Shown: positions 1 to 5,703 of the stretch, in pieces
Layout: every line of letters begins with the position of its first letter
How positions within the stretch are numbered: position 1 is the first letter of the stretch
Origin: Candidatus Methanophagales archaeon
GTDB lineage: Archaea > Halobacteriota > Syntropharchaeia > Alkanophagales > Methanospirareceae
NCBI GenBank assembly: GCA_021161765.1
Contig: JAGGZZ010000241.1
Coordinates: forward strand, 1-9,214
Direction: 5' to 3'
Length of the DNA stretch: 9,214 nt
Position numbers and translations under genes: made by a program
Notes under the pieces: model-generated
Database searches by the model: none
Seen by the model: only the letters and a program-made list of their open reading frames with translations
Told to the model about the DNA's origin: nothing

Positions 1-10
1 CACCACCGGC

Positions 11-1465
11 GTGAAAGCGGACCAGTTAACGCAGACTAAAATTATTGGCACCATACAGAACAGGGGTGAAACGGGAGCTACTATTGACGAACTCTCGAAA
101 CTCGTGCCTTTAGAAAGGCATACGTTATCTAAATACTTGAATCGCTTGAGAGCGGATGGACGCATCTCATACAAACAAATAGGAAGAGCAAAGGTATGGT
201 TCGTGAGCAGAGCGCCCTTGCAACCCCTCTTCCGGTTGAGCGAAGCCGAAAAAACATATACCGAGCGCATTTTCTCACGCATTTTAGCTGATATGCCTGA
301 AGGTGTCCTCGTTCTTGATTTTGATTCCAATATCCTGTTCATGAATAACTATTTGGTTGCCCTTTATGGACCCCATATCGGACAGAAATATTATCACGCT
401 ATCCTTGGCATTCAAAAGGATCAAAATAAGAGCGAAATAGATGCGATTATTGAAGCAGGGGCGGAAGAAGTTGAGACGCAGGCAAACGATAAAGAAGGCA
501 GAATATTGAACATCAAAGCAAGAAAAGTAGAAAATCCCGGTGGCTCTTTCTCTATTATTGCACTCGTTAGCGACGTTTCTGAAAAAGTTAGAAGAGAAGA
601 GCGAATTAAAAATCTTTCTGAACTGCACCGGTTGCTTGGCGAGTCAGTTAACAGGTCATATACAATTGACCAGCTATGTTCAAGCGTTCTCGAAAACCTG
701 CGTGATATAATTGACTATGATATGGGTGATCTATTGATTTACAATCCCGAAAATAATGTGCTTTATGCCACTGCACAGATAGGTTATCCTTTAAACCTGG
801 GAGATAAGTTCAGCGGGAAAAGAATTCACCGTCAAGAGGTGGAAGAATGGAAAAAAGGCGTTGCGACCACGGCAATCCGTTCTAAAAAACCCCTTCTTTT
901 CGATTTTACGTTTAAGAAGAAAAAGAATGAGCTTGTCCGCGATAGCCATGCTTTTTTCCTGGCTGACGTATACAATCTTCAGGAAATGTATACGATTCCT
1001 CTAAAGACAAAAGGAGAGCTTCATGGCGCACTATTAATTCTTATGGCGGGTAGAGTGCTATCAAAAGAAGAGAGGAGTTTACTTGATGGTGTATCAGAAG
1101 AAATTGCAGGTGGTATTGCAAAAATTAAGCTCGAAGAAGAGTTAAGACTCAAGGCTAATGCTATCGAAATTTCTATTGACCCAATTTTTATGGCTAACAA
1201 TAGAGGTAAATTAACGTATGTGAACCCGGCATTCTTGAACCTTTGGGGCTATAATAGTGAAAAGGAAGTGTTAGGACGCTCCTGCACCGCATTTTGGAAA
1301 CAAAGAGGAAAAGATATTCTAAGTATGGTGCAGGAAAAAGGGAGCTGGGAAGGAGAATTGACGGGTGTGCGAAAAGACGGTTCAGAATTCAATATTCGGC
1401 TATCATCTTCTTTAGTAATAGGCAAAAAAGGACCTCTTCAATTAATAGCTGTCGTAAAACATTAG
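11..1465 (+). CDS. Winged-helix / PAS / GAF / PAS sensor-regulator without a kinase domain
   Basis: Probable cytoplasmic ligand- or redox-sensing regulator of 484 aa. Residues about 5-67 read as a winged helix (TIDELSKLVPLERHTLSKYL, then a wing ending KVWFV). A PAS domain follows at about 84-195, a GAF domain at about 200-372, and a second PAS at about 383-484 containing the typical LTYVNPAFLNLWGY and RKDGSEF stretches. There is no transmembrane segment, HisKA or HATPase. The last PAS strand (LIAVVK) would normally run into a D-I-T-E-R-K linker, but the protein ends after one more residue at a TAG, and a dispersed repeat begins on the next base. This suggests 3' truncation by the repeat or a natural short form. 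The start is uncertain: GTG at 11 has no clear ribosome binding site and the frame is open to the window edge, so the gene may begin further left. It may act with the receiver gene 95 nt downstream. The domain calls are solid; DNA-binding output is inferred. Confidence 0.85.
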   Translation: MKADQLTQTKIIGTIQNRGETGATIDELSKLVPLERHTLSKYLNRLRADGRISYKQIGRAKVWFVSRAPLQPLFRLSEAEKTYTERIFSRILADMPEGVLVLDFDSNILFMNNYLVALYGPHIGQKYYHAILGIQKDQNKSEIDAIIEAGAEEVETQANDKEGRILNIKARKVENPGGSFSIIALVSDVSEKVRREERIKNLSELHRLLGESVNRSYTIDQLCSSVLENLRDIIDYDMGDLLIYNPENNVLYATAQIGYPLNLGDKFSGKRIHRQEVEEWKKGVATTAIRSKKPLLFDFTFKKKKNELVRDSHAFFLADVYNLQEMYTIPLKTKGELHGALLILMAGRVLSKEERSLLDGVSEEIAGGIAKIKLEEELRLKANAIEISIDPIFMANNRGKLTYVNPAFLNLWGYNSEKEVLGRSCTAFWKQRGKDILSMVQEKGSWEGELTGVRKDGSEFNIRLSSSLVIGKKGPLQLIAVVKH

Positions 1466-1553
1466 AACCACGAGATTACACAAGATTCACACAGAATAAA
1501 TATAAACAAGAAAAAATAAATAATCTTGTGTAAATCTGTGTAATCTGGTGGTT
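1466..1553. repeat. Palindromic intergenic repeat, AACCAC...GTGGTT
   Basis: Two arms of about 32 bp in opposite orientation (1466-1497 and 1522-1553) flank an A-rich centre of about 24 bp. The left arm starts AACCACGAGATTACACAAGA. The reverse complement of the right arm starts AACCACCAGATTACACAGAT. The arms match at most positions, with one small indel. The element begins on the base after the TAG of the upstream gene and ends 7 nt before the next ATG, so it fills nearly the whole gap. It could fold as RNA or DNA, or be a small MITE-like unit. No flanking target duplication is obvious. Confidence 0.85.
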
Positions 1554-1560
1554 ATAAACA

Positions 1561-1953
1561 ATGACTAATACTGAAACTAAAACCGTAATGGTTGTAGATG
1601 ATGAACCAGATGTGTTGAACAAGCTCGCGCAAATTTTAGTTGCGAACAATTTTAAAACAATTAAATCAAAAGATGGGCAAGAGTGCTTGAACAAATTAAA
1701 ACACGAAATTCCTGATGTCATTCTGCTTGATATAATGATGCCTGGAGTGACAACTAAGGAAATACTAAGGGCAATAGAAAAAGACAGTAGGTTATCGAGT
1801 GTAAAAATTATTTTCCTTACCGCAGTTCATCTGCCAGAGGCGGAGGAAGAAGGTTTGGTTGCTTCGCAACAGGTTGTAGATTTTATCGAAAAACCGTTTA
1901 CCATTAAAAGACTCATGGATGCAATAGAGCAAGCCCTAACCCGATGCCTTTAG
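1561..1953 (+). CDS. Single-domain response regulator (receiver only)
   Basis: A 130-aa stand-alone CheY-like receiver. The acidic pocket is D13-D14 (VVDDEPD), the phospho-acceptor is D57 in LLDIMMPG, the switch threonine is T87 (FLTA), and the conserved Lys-Pro is K111-P112 (EKPF), so all catalytic positions are intact. There is no output domain. It presumably relays phosphate or signals through protein contacts in the cytoplasm. The ATG is supported by GGTGG at 1547-1551, about 9 nt upstream, which lies inside the end of a dispersed repeat. The gene shares its strand with the winged-helix/PAS/GAF regulator upstream and is separated from it by a repeat palindrome, so co-transcription is possible. 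A T-tract follows the stop. The cognate kinase is not evident; the large kinase on the other strand is one candidate. Confidence 0.93.
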   Translation: MTNTETKTVMVVDDEPDVLNKLAQILVANNFKTIKSKDGQECLNKLKHEIPDVILLDIMMPGVTTKEILRAIEKDSRLSSVKIIFLTAVHLPEAEEEGLVASQQVVDFIEKPFTIKRLMDAIEQALTRCL

Positions 1954-1956
1954 CTC

Positions 1957-1963
1957 TTTTTTT
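1957..1963 (+). terminator. T-tract terminator after the 1561-1953 receiver gene
   Basis: Seven T residues begin 3 nt after the TAG stop, as expected for an archaeal intrinsic terminator, and the type-B stem half follows immediately. Confidence 0.5.
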
Positions 1964-2117
1964 AAAGACACTGATTAACACGGATTTACGCGGATTATAG
2001 TTTTTCCGAAAAATAACCACAAGATTACACAGATTTTCACGAGATTATTTATTAATTTACCAAAGAATTGTTGATTTTTATCATCTGCGTTAATCTGCGT
2101 TAATCTGTGTCTATATT
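1964..2117. repeat. Convergent-gap repeat cluster (three copies)
   Basis: The gap between the two convergent receiver genes holds three copies of the family. Type B at 1964-1997 (AAAGACACTGATTAACACGG...) and its inverted partner at 2083-2117 (reverse complement ATAGACACAGATTAACGCAG...) could pair as a stem of about 32 bp with a few mismatches and G-T wobbles. Type A at 2014-2047 (AACCACAAGATTACACAGAT...) lies between them. A bidirectional transcript end or insulator is possible. Nothing else is visible in the gap apart from the T-tract at its left edge. Confidence 0.8.
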
Positions 2118-2118
2118 C

Positions 2119-2508
2119 TCAAGGTTCCAGAATATTTGTAATTATTTCCACGGTCTTATTCCAATCAGCGATTTTGTTTATTGTCCCTTTAGCGCCAGCC
2201 TCGAGTGCATCTATTTCTACCTCTGTTCCGGTGTAGGCGGTGAACAGGTAAATATTCGCTTTTGGGTCATTTTCAATTATCCTTTTGGTTGCCTCAACAC
2301 CGTTCATCACCGGCATTCGGAGGTCCATCAGCACGAGATCAGGCTTCTTCCCTTCTCTTGCCAGTTTGCCGTACATCTCAACCCCTGCCTCACCGTTCAT
2401 GGCAGAGTGCACCGTGAACAACGTGTGCTTCTTGTCCCTCGCCAGAAAAATAGGCAGTAATTCGTGAAGCGACTCTTCATCATCCACCAGCAAAATATTA
2501 TATTCCAT
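2119..2508 (-). CDS. Single-domain response regulator (receiver only)
   Basis: A 129-aa stand-alone receiver with D9-D10 (LLVDDEES), phospho-acceptor D62 (VLMDLRMPVMNG), T90 (FTAYTG) and K112. The usual Lys-Pro is replaced by Lys-Ile (INKIADW), a mild deviation. No output domain follows. The ATG lies only 2 nt after the stop of the REC-REC-PAS-DHp gene and has an excellent archaeal Shine-Dalgarno (AGGTGAT) 8 nt upstream, inside the previous gene, so the two are almost certainly one transcript. This makes the receiver the most likely partner of that gene's lone histidine domain. A type-B repeat begins about 4 nt after the TGA stop, in the convergent gap shared with the 1561-1953 gene. The family call is firm; the partner assignment is inferred from context. 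Confidence 0.94.
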   Translation of the reverse strand: MEYNILLVDDEESLHELLPIFLARDKKHTLFTVHSAMNGEAGVEMYGKLAREGKKPDLVLMDLRMPVMNGVEATKRIIENDPKANIYLFTAYTGTEVEIDALEAGAKGTINKIADWNKTVEIITNILEP

Positions 2509-2510
2509 TT

Positions 2511-3959
2511 TTATCCATCACCTTCCTCTTCTTTTAAATACTTTCCCGCCAACGCGTCCATCACCAGTTTCTGGACTTCCTCGTTCTTCTCCCGTATAGT
2601 CCTGATTCGCTCTTTTTGGGCTTCGTCGAGATTGCGGGAGTCAAGCAGTAATTCTGCGTTCCCTCCGATGATAGTCACCGGAGTGATAATTCTGTGTGAC
2701 GTTTCTTTTAGAAAGTGTTCTCTTAGTCTACAAGCCTCTTTCACCTTCTCCTCCGCACGCTTGCGCTCGGTGATGTCTTCCAGCACAACCAATTCTTCTT
2801 CTTCTTCTTCTTCTTCTGCAATTAACATTCCCCTCGCTGTGATATTGAATATCCGTTCACCCAGTTTTTCTGATTGATAATGCAGCTCGAAGTTCTCCAG
2901 CATATCTTCAGTTCCAAATAACTTGGTTAGTTCAGTGCTGAGCCTTCCAGCTTTATCGTGCATTATATCGGCTATGCTGCTGCCCCTTACCTCTTCGGGT
3001 TCTGTTTGAAACGTTTCATAGAATGTTCGGTTTGCACTCTTTATCCTCAGCTCGGAATCGAGAACGAGCAAAGGATCAGGGATAGTAGCTATTACATTTT
3101 CTGAAAATCGCTTCTCACGTTCTATCCGTTCTGCGTATTGCGTTTTCAACGTAGTTTCTATTTCTAATTCGCGTTTGCGAGCAGAAAGTCCTCTGCGAGA
3201 TTCTATCAGTTCAATTCCTCTATCTACCGAAGAAATAAGTTCTTCCAGTGAGATTGGCTTTCTCAAATAGTCGAAAGCACCCAATCGTAACGCTGTAATG
3301 GCTTTCTCCTGGTCGCCGAAACCTGTAATGATAATGGGGACAAAATCAGGATTAATTGCACGGCATTTCTCCAGCATCTCTAAACCATCCACCCCCGGCA
3401 TTTTTATGTCGGCAATCATCACGTCCACACGGTTGTTTTTGAAGTATTCCATGCCTTCAATGCCATCGTAAGCAACTGCTACCTCATACCCTTCCTTATC
3501 TAACTCGCGCTTGATTCTCGCACATAACTCTTTCTCGTCATCTACTACCAGAATGCGGTGCTTCAGCGCTTTTTTTTCTTCCCCTGCTCGCTTCTTTCGA
3601 ACACGGAATAATGCCGTGTGGAGTTCCTCTAATGAAATCGGCTTACGCAGATAATCTATCGCACCAAGATGAATCGCCTCTACTGCTTTATCCTCATCTC
3701 CATACCCGGTGATAATAATGACGTCTAAATCAAGTCGCGCTTTACGAATTTCTTTCAGTATCTCAAAACCACTCACCTCGGGCATTCTGAGGTCGAGAAG
3801 AAGGAGCTCGTAAGCCTTTCCCCCCTTTTTCGCTTCCTTTAGCTTCCCCGAAACGCCAACTGATGAAGTGGTATAATCAACCTCATATCCTTCCTTCCGT
3901 AGTTCTCCCTGCAATCGTTTGCATATTTCCTCTTCGTCATCCACCACCAAAACTCGCAT
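2511..3959 (-). CDS. REC-REC-PAS-DHp signalling protein lacking an ATPase domain
   Basis: A 482-aa soluble multidomain two-component protein. REC1 (about 1-122) has D7-D8, D56 (LLLLDLRMP), T84 and K106. REC2 (about 134-250) has D140-D141, D184 (MIADIKMPG), T212 and K234, so both receivers look competent. A PAS domain (about 281-402) contains a run of eight Glu (382-389) and ends in DITERKRAEE. The C-terminus (about 411-475) resembles a histidine-kinase DHp helix pair, with H422 in FLKETSHRIITPVTII. The residue after the His is Arg instead of the usual Glu, and no N, G1 or G2 boxes follow, so autophosphorylation in cis is not expected. The gene is a colinear paralogue of the 260-aa tandem receiver over its first 257 residues, and its PAS closely matches one in the large kinase. 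It may be a phosphotransfer intermediate or scaffold upstream of the receiver 2 nt downstream. Start: ATG with a TATA-like box about 21-28 nt upstream and no clear Shine-Dalgarno, so the transcript may be leaderless or nearly so. Confidence 0.93.
   Translation of the reverse strand: MRVLVVDDEEEICKRLQGELRKEGYEVDYTTSSVGVSGKLKEAKKGGKAYELLLLDLRMPEVSGFEILKEIRKARLDLDVIIITGYGDEDKAVEAIHLGAIDYLRKPISLEELHTALFRVRKKRAGEEKKALKHRILVVDDEKELCARIKRELDKEGYEVAVAYDGIEGMEYFKNNRVDVMIADIKMPGVDGLEMLEKCRAINPDFVPIIITGFGDQEKAITALRLGAFDYLRKPISLEELISSVDRGIELIESRRGLSARKRELEIETTLKTQYAERIEREKRFSENVIATIPDPLLVLDSELRIKSANRTFYETFQTEPEEVRGSSIADIMHDKAGRLSTELTKLFGTEDMLENFELHYQSEKLGERIFNITARGMLIAEEEEEEEELVVLEDITERKRAEEKVKEACRLREHFLKETSHRIITPVTIIGGNAELLLDSRNLDEAQKERIRTIREKNEEVQKLVMDALAGKYLKEEEGDG
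2517..2523 (-). promoter_or_regulatory. Strong archaeal Shine-Dalgarno for the 2508 receiver gene
   Basis: On the minus strand AGGTGAT lies 8 nt before the ATG at 2508. It complements the conserved 3' end of archaeal 16S rRNA (ATCACCTCC). It sits inside the last codons of the upstream gene, which suits translational coupling. Confidence 0.8.
2754..3119 (-). repeat. Duplicated PAS-coding segment, copy in the REC-REC-PAS-DHp gene
   Basis: This segment aligns without gaps to 7054-7419 at a constant 4300-bp offset. Bases 2793-2873 are identical to 7093-7173 (81 bp), and the flanks differ at scattered positions. A third, more diverged copy lies at about 7825-8190. This is a duplicated domain within genes, not a mobile element. 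Confidence 0.9.
2793..2816 (-). repeat. (TTC)8 microsatellite coding poly-Glu
   Basis: Eight perfect TTC triplets, read on the coding strand as eight GAA codons for Glu382-389 in the PAS domain of the 482-aa protein. Gain or loss of units would stay in frame. Confidence 0.97.
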
Positions 3960-3979
3960 TTTACACTTATCCGGTATTG

Positions 3980-3987
3980 TATTATTT
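3980..3987 (-). promoter_or_regulatory. Candidate TATA box for the REC-REC-PAS-DHp gene
   Basis: AAATAATA on the minus strand, 21-28 nt before the ATG at 3959. It lies between the T-tract ending the acylphosphatase-like gene and this gene, implying a separate, nearly leaderless transcript. Just upstream is a 6/3/6 palindrome (TTTCTT-CTA-AAGAAA, 3985-3999), which may be incidental. Confidence 0.35.
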
Positions 3988-4008
3988 CTTTAGAAGAAAG
4001 TGTTTTGT

Positions 4009-4020
4009 AAAAAAGAAAAA
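4009..4020 (-). terminator. T-tract terminator after the acylphosphatase-like gene
   Basis: The minus strand reads TTTTTCTTTTTT starting 7 nt after the TGA stop, consistent with an archaeal T-tract terminator. No repeat follows this stop, unlike most genes here. Confidence 0.5.
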
Positions 4021-4027
4021 GTGTATT

Positions 4028-4621
4028 TCAAACCATTCCAACTTTCATTTTTATCTCCGTTATCTCCTGTTCTATTCTCGCAAACTTATTTTCCATATAC
4101 GACTTCAAATCTTCTCTTAATGCACTTATCTCCATGACAATTTCTTCTTTACCCTGGTCTATCTTTTCCGAGACGTTTCTTATCTCGCTTATCGTCTCAT
4201 CCTGTTTCTCCAGCATCGAGTCCTGTTTCTCCAGCATCGAGTCCTGTTTCTCCAGCATCGTACCCGTGTCTTTTTTTATTGCCCTTTCTGTTGCAAGCAT
4301 TTCCAGGCCGATGTTCACGAACTTACCCATCTGGGCGAGCATAAAACTTTGTGCAAATCGCTCTATTGGTTTTATCTTTCCTTCATAGTCCTCTACTTCT
4401 ATCTCTTCGATTTCCGCTCGTTCTGGCCCTTCTTCTCTTACGAAATCCAGATATTTGTCAACTCCAATGTCCTCGCTACCAACGAGAACTTCCACACCTT
4501 CCTCGATGTTCCGTGCCTGAAATTCGCGTATATCCACCGCTTCTGCATACTCATATAGGAATAACCGATATCCGATATCCTGAACAACCGCCCCCTTTAT
4601 CACTATCCTCTTTCTTTTCAT
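4028..4621 (-). CDS. Acylphosphatase-like domain fused to a coiled coil
   Basis: A 197-aa soluble protein. Residues about 3-82 read as an acylphosphatase fold: VIKGAVVQDIGYRLFLYEYA matches the family's G-x-VQ-x-x-G-[YF]-R loop with the catalytic Arg at R19, and N38 (FQARNIEEGVEVLVGS) sits where the catalytic Asn is expected. Acylphosphatases of about 90-100 aa hydrolyse carboxyl-phosphate bonds. Here an extra region of about 115 aa follows: a linker, three tandem MLEKQDS heptads (about 121-141), and a charged helix ending in IEQEITEIKMKVG, together predicting a coiled coil. The heptads come from an exact 21-bp DNA repeat. Lying between two receiver-protein genes, it might act on aspartyl phosphate or use the fold for binding only; both are inference. 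The ATG lacks a Shine-Dalgarno, and a dispersed repeat ends about 14 nt upstream. A T-tract follows the TGA stop. Confidence 0.85.
   Translation of the reverse strand: MKRKRIVIKGAVVQDIGYRLFLYEYAEAVDIREFQARNIEEGVEVLVGSEDIGVDKYLDFVREEGPERAEIEEIEVEDYEGKIKPIERFAQSFMLAQMGKFVNIGLEMLATERAIKKDTGTMLEKQDSMLEKQDSMLEKQDETISEIRNVSEKIDQGKEEIVMEISALREDLKSYMENKFARIEQEITEIKMKVGMV
4200..4260 (-). repeat. Exact 21-bp tandem repeat, three copies
   Basis: The unit TCCTGTTTCTCCAGCATCGA plus G repeats at 4200-4220 and 4221-4241, with 19 of 21 bases again at 4242-4260 and no mismatch. It encodes the seven-residue MLEKQDS unit on the minus strand, so each copy adds exactly one coiled-coil heptad in frame. Perfect identity suggests recent expansion and possible copy-number variation between strains. 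Confidence 0.97.
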
Positions 4622-4635
4622 TTATTTATTTTTTC

Positions 4636-4668
4636 ATCTGTGTTAATCTGCGTTAATCTGTGTCTATA
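4636..4668 (-). repeat. Type-B dispersed repeat in leader of the acylphosphatase-like gene
   Basis: On the minus strand this reads ATAGACACAGATTAACGCAG and continues with a further GATTAACACAGAT unit. It matches the copy at 2083-2117 over about 33 bases with one difference. It ends about 14 nt before the start codon at 4621, so it probably lies in the 5' leader or overlaps the transcription start. Confidence 0.8.
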
Positions 4669-4679
4669 ATTTATATTTT
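4664..4679 (-). promoter_or_regulatory. Candidate TATA box for the acylphosphatase-like gene
   Basis: The minus strand reads AAATATAAATTATAGA directly before the type-B repeat. A start about 25 nt downstream would fall inside the repeat near 4640, leaving a leader of about 20 nt. This is sequence resemblance only, in AT-rich DNA. Confidence 0.3.
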
Positions 4680-4732
4680 ATTTTTTATTTTATTTTTTTC
4701 TTTTTTTTCTGTTCTCTGTTCTCTAATTTTTC

Positions 4733-4761
4733 TCTTGTTAATCTTGTGAAATCTCGTGGTA
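4733..4761 (-). repeat. Type-A dispersed repeat after the tandem-receiver stop codon
   Basis: On the minus strand this reads ACCACGAGATTTCACAAGAT and continues TAACAAGAG. It starts about 3 nt after the TAA of the 260-aa gene. Between it and the type-B copy at 4636 lies an AT-rich tract (4669-4732), purine-rich on the coding strand, with a doubled AGAGAAC. Confidence 0.75.
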
Positions 4762-4764
4762 ATT

Positions 4765-5547
4765 TTATTCCCCGCTGCCACGCCGAACATTTAATTGCTC
4801 AATCCCTTTCTTTACCGAAGTAATGAGTTTGTCCAATGAGATAGGTTTTTTCAAATAATCAAACACACCCAGTTTCAACGCCTCTTTCGCTATCCCATGG
4901 TCTCCATGACCTGTGATGATAATAGAAACGAAACCATCGGTAATCTGCCGGCATTTCTCTATCAACTCTAAACCACTCATCCCTGGCATTCTAACGTCCA
5001 CAATCAACATGTCCACGCGGTGACGTTCAAAGTAATCCAGACCATCCTGCCCATTATAAGCAACTGCGACCTTATACCCTTCCTTATCTAACTCTCGCTT
5101 TATCCTCGTGCATAACTCCCGCTCATCATCTATTATCAGTATCCAGTGCTTTCCGTTATTAAAATTTGCCTCGATTAACTTCTCTTCTGCGCGGGAAACC
5201 GAAGCATAGAGTTCCTGTAAGGAAATGGGCTTGTTCAGGTAGTCTTTTACACTCAACCGGATAGCCTCGATTACTACCTGCTCGTCTTGATACCCGGTCA
5301 TAATGATAGCTTCAACGCCCAAACGCTCTTCTCGGATGCGAGAAAACAATGTAAGACCATCCATCTCCGGCATCTGGATGTTAAGGAGCAAAAGCTCGTA
5401 TGGCTTGCTCTCTCTCCTTGCTCTCTTTAATTCTTCCAGAACTCTTAGCGGCGAGGTTTCATAGTAAACTTCATGACCTTCTTTTTCCAGTTCTCGCTGT
5501 AAACGCAGACAAATTGCTATTTCGTCATCCACGATTAGTATTTTCAT
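4765..5547 (-). CDS. Tandem receiver protein (REC-REC), first receiver degenerate
   Basis: A 260-aa protein of two CheY-like receivers. REC1 (about 1-122) keeps D7-D8, T84 and K106, but the phospho-acceptor is Asn: N56 in LLLLNIQMPEMDG, encoded by AAC at 5382-5380. It should therefore be a pseudo-receiver. REC2 (about 136-250) is intact, with D140-D141, D184 (LIVDVRMPGMSG), T212 and K234 (KKPIS). The whole protein aligns without gaps to the first 257 residues of the REC-REC-PAS-DHp protein, where position 56 is Asp, and stops after RRGSGE where that protein runs on to its PAS domain. It looks like a duplicate that lost its C-terminal half, or its ancestor. The TAA stop lies about 3 nt before a dispersed repeat, and another repeat sits 6 nt upstream of the ATG. 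No strong Shine-Dalgarno is visible. No DNA-binding domain is present, so output is probably by protein contact. Confidence 0.93.
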   Translation of the reverse strand: MKILIVDDEIAICLRLQRELEKEGHEVYYETSPLRVLEELKRARRESKPYELLLLNIQMPEMDGLTLFSRIREERLGVEAIIMTGYQDEQVVIEAIRLSVKDYLNKPISLQELYASVSRAEEKLIEANFNNGKHWILIIDDERELCTRIKRELDKEGYKVAVAYNGQDGLDYFERHRVDMLIVDVRMPGMSGLELIEKCRQITDGFVSIIITGHGDHGIAKEALKLGVFDYLKKPISLDKLITSVKKGIEQLNVRRGSGE

Positions 5548-5552
5548 TTTCG

Positions 5553-5582
5553 ACCACAGATTACACCGATTACACAGAAACC
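5553..5582 (+). repeat. Type-A dispersed repeat upstream of the tandem-receiver gene
   Basis: Reads ACCACAGATTACACCGATTA on the plus strand and continues CACAGAAACC. Its AACCAC-type end points toward the start codon at 5547, 6 nt away, so on the coding strand it ends in GTGGT just before the ATG. This is the same placement as the repeat before the 1561 gene. Confidence 0.8.
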
Positions 5583-5606
5583 TTGAGTGAAAGTATTGCT
5601 AAATTC

Positions 5607-5616
5607 TTTTAAAAAA
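5607..5616 (-). promoter_or_regulatory. Candidate TATA box for the tandem-receiver gene
   Basis: The minus strand reads TTTTTTAAAA about 60 nt before ATG 5547, which would start transcription near 5585, just before the repeat at 5553-5582. The wider gap 5548-5832 holds no gene: only three type-A repeats, the TATA-type element and AT-rich DNA. Confidence 0.25.
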
Positions 5617-5703
5617 CTTTGTATAGCGCAAAAAATATTGGTAAATGATTGAAAGAAAATTATAGATAAATTGAAATTTGATTATCTATTTTTGTTAATC
5701 TTA

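Noticed and set aside
284..628. Reading frame of 114 codons on the minus strand
   Set aside because: It lies wholly inside the well-supported winged-helix/PAS/GAF gene, in antisense, with no recognisable domain or ribosome binding site.
1466..2117. Possible CRISPR-like array, because similar short repeats recur
   Set aside because: Copies are degenerate, face both directions, and are spaced irregularly and separated by genes. There are no uniform spacers and no cas genes.
2464..2877. Reading frame of 137 codons on the plus strand, Ser- and Phe-rich
   Set aside because: It is antisense to the REC-REC-PAS-DHp gene. The Ser run is just the (TTC) tract and surrounding codons read on the other strand.
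4669..4732. Long T-rich tract as a terminator
   Set aside because: T-rich on the plus strand, but the neighbouring genes run on the minus strand, where it is A-rich, so it would not terminate their transcripts.
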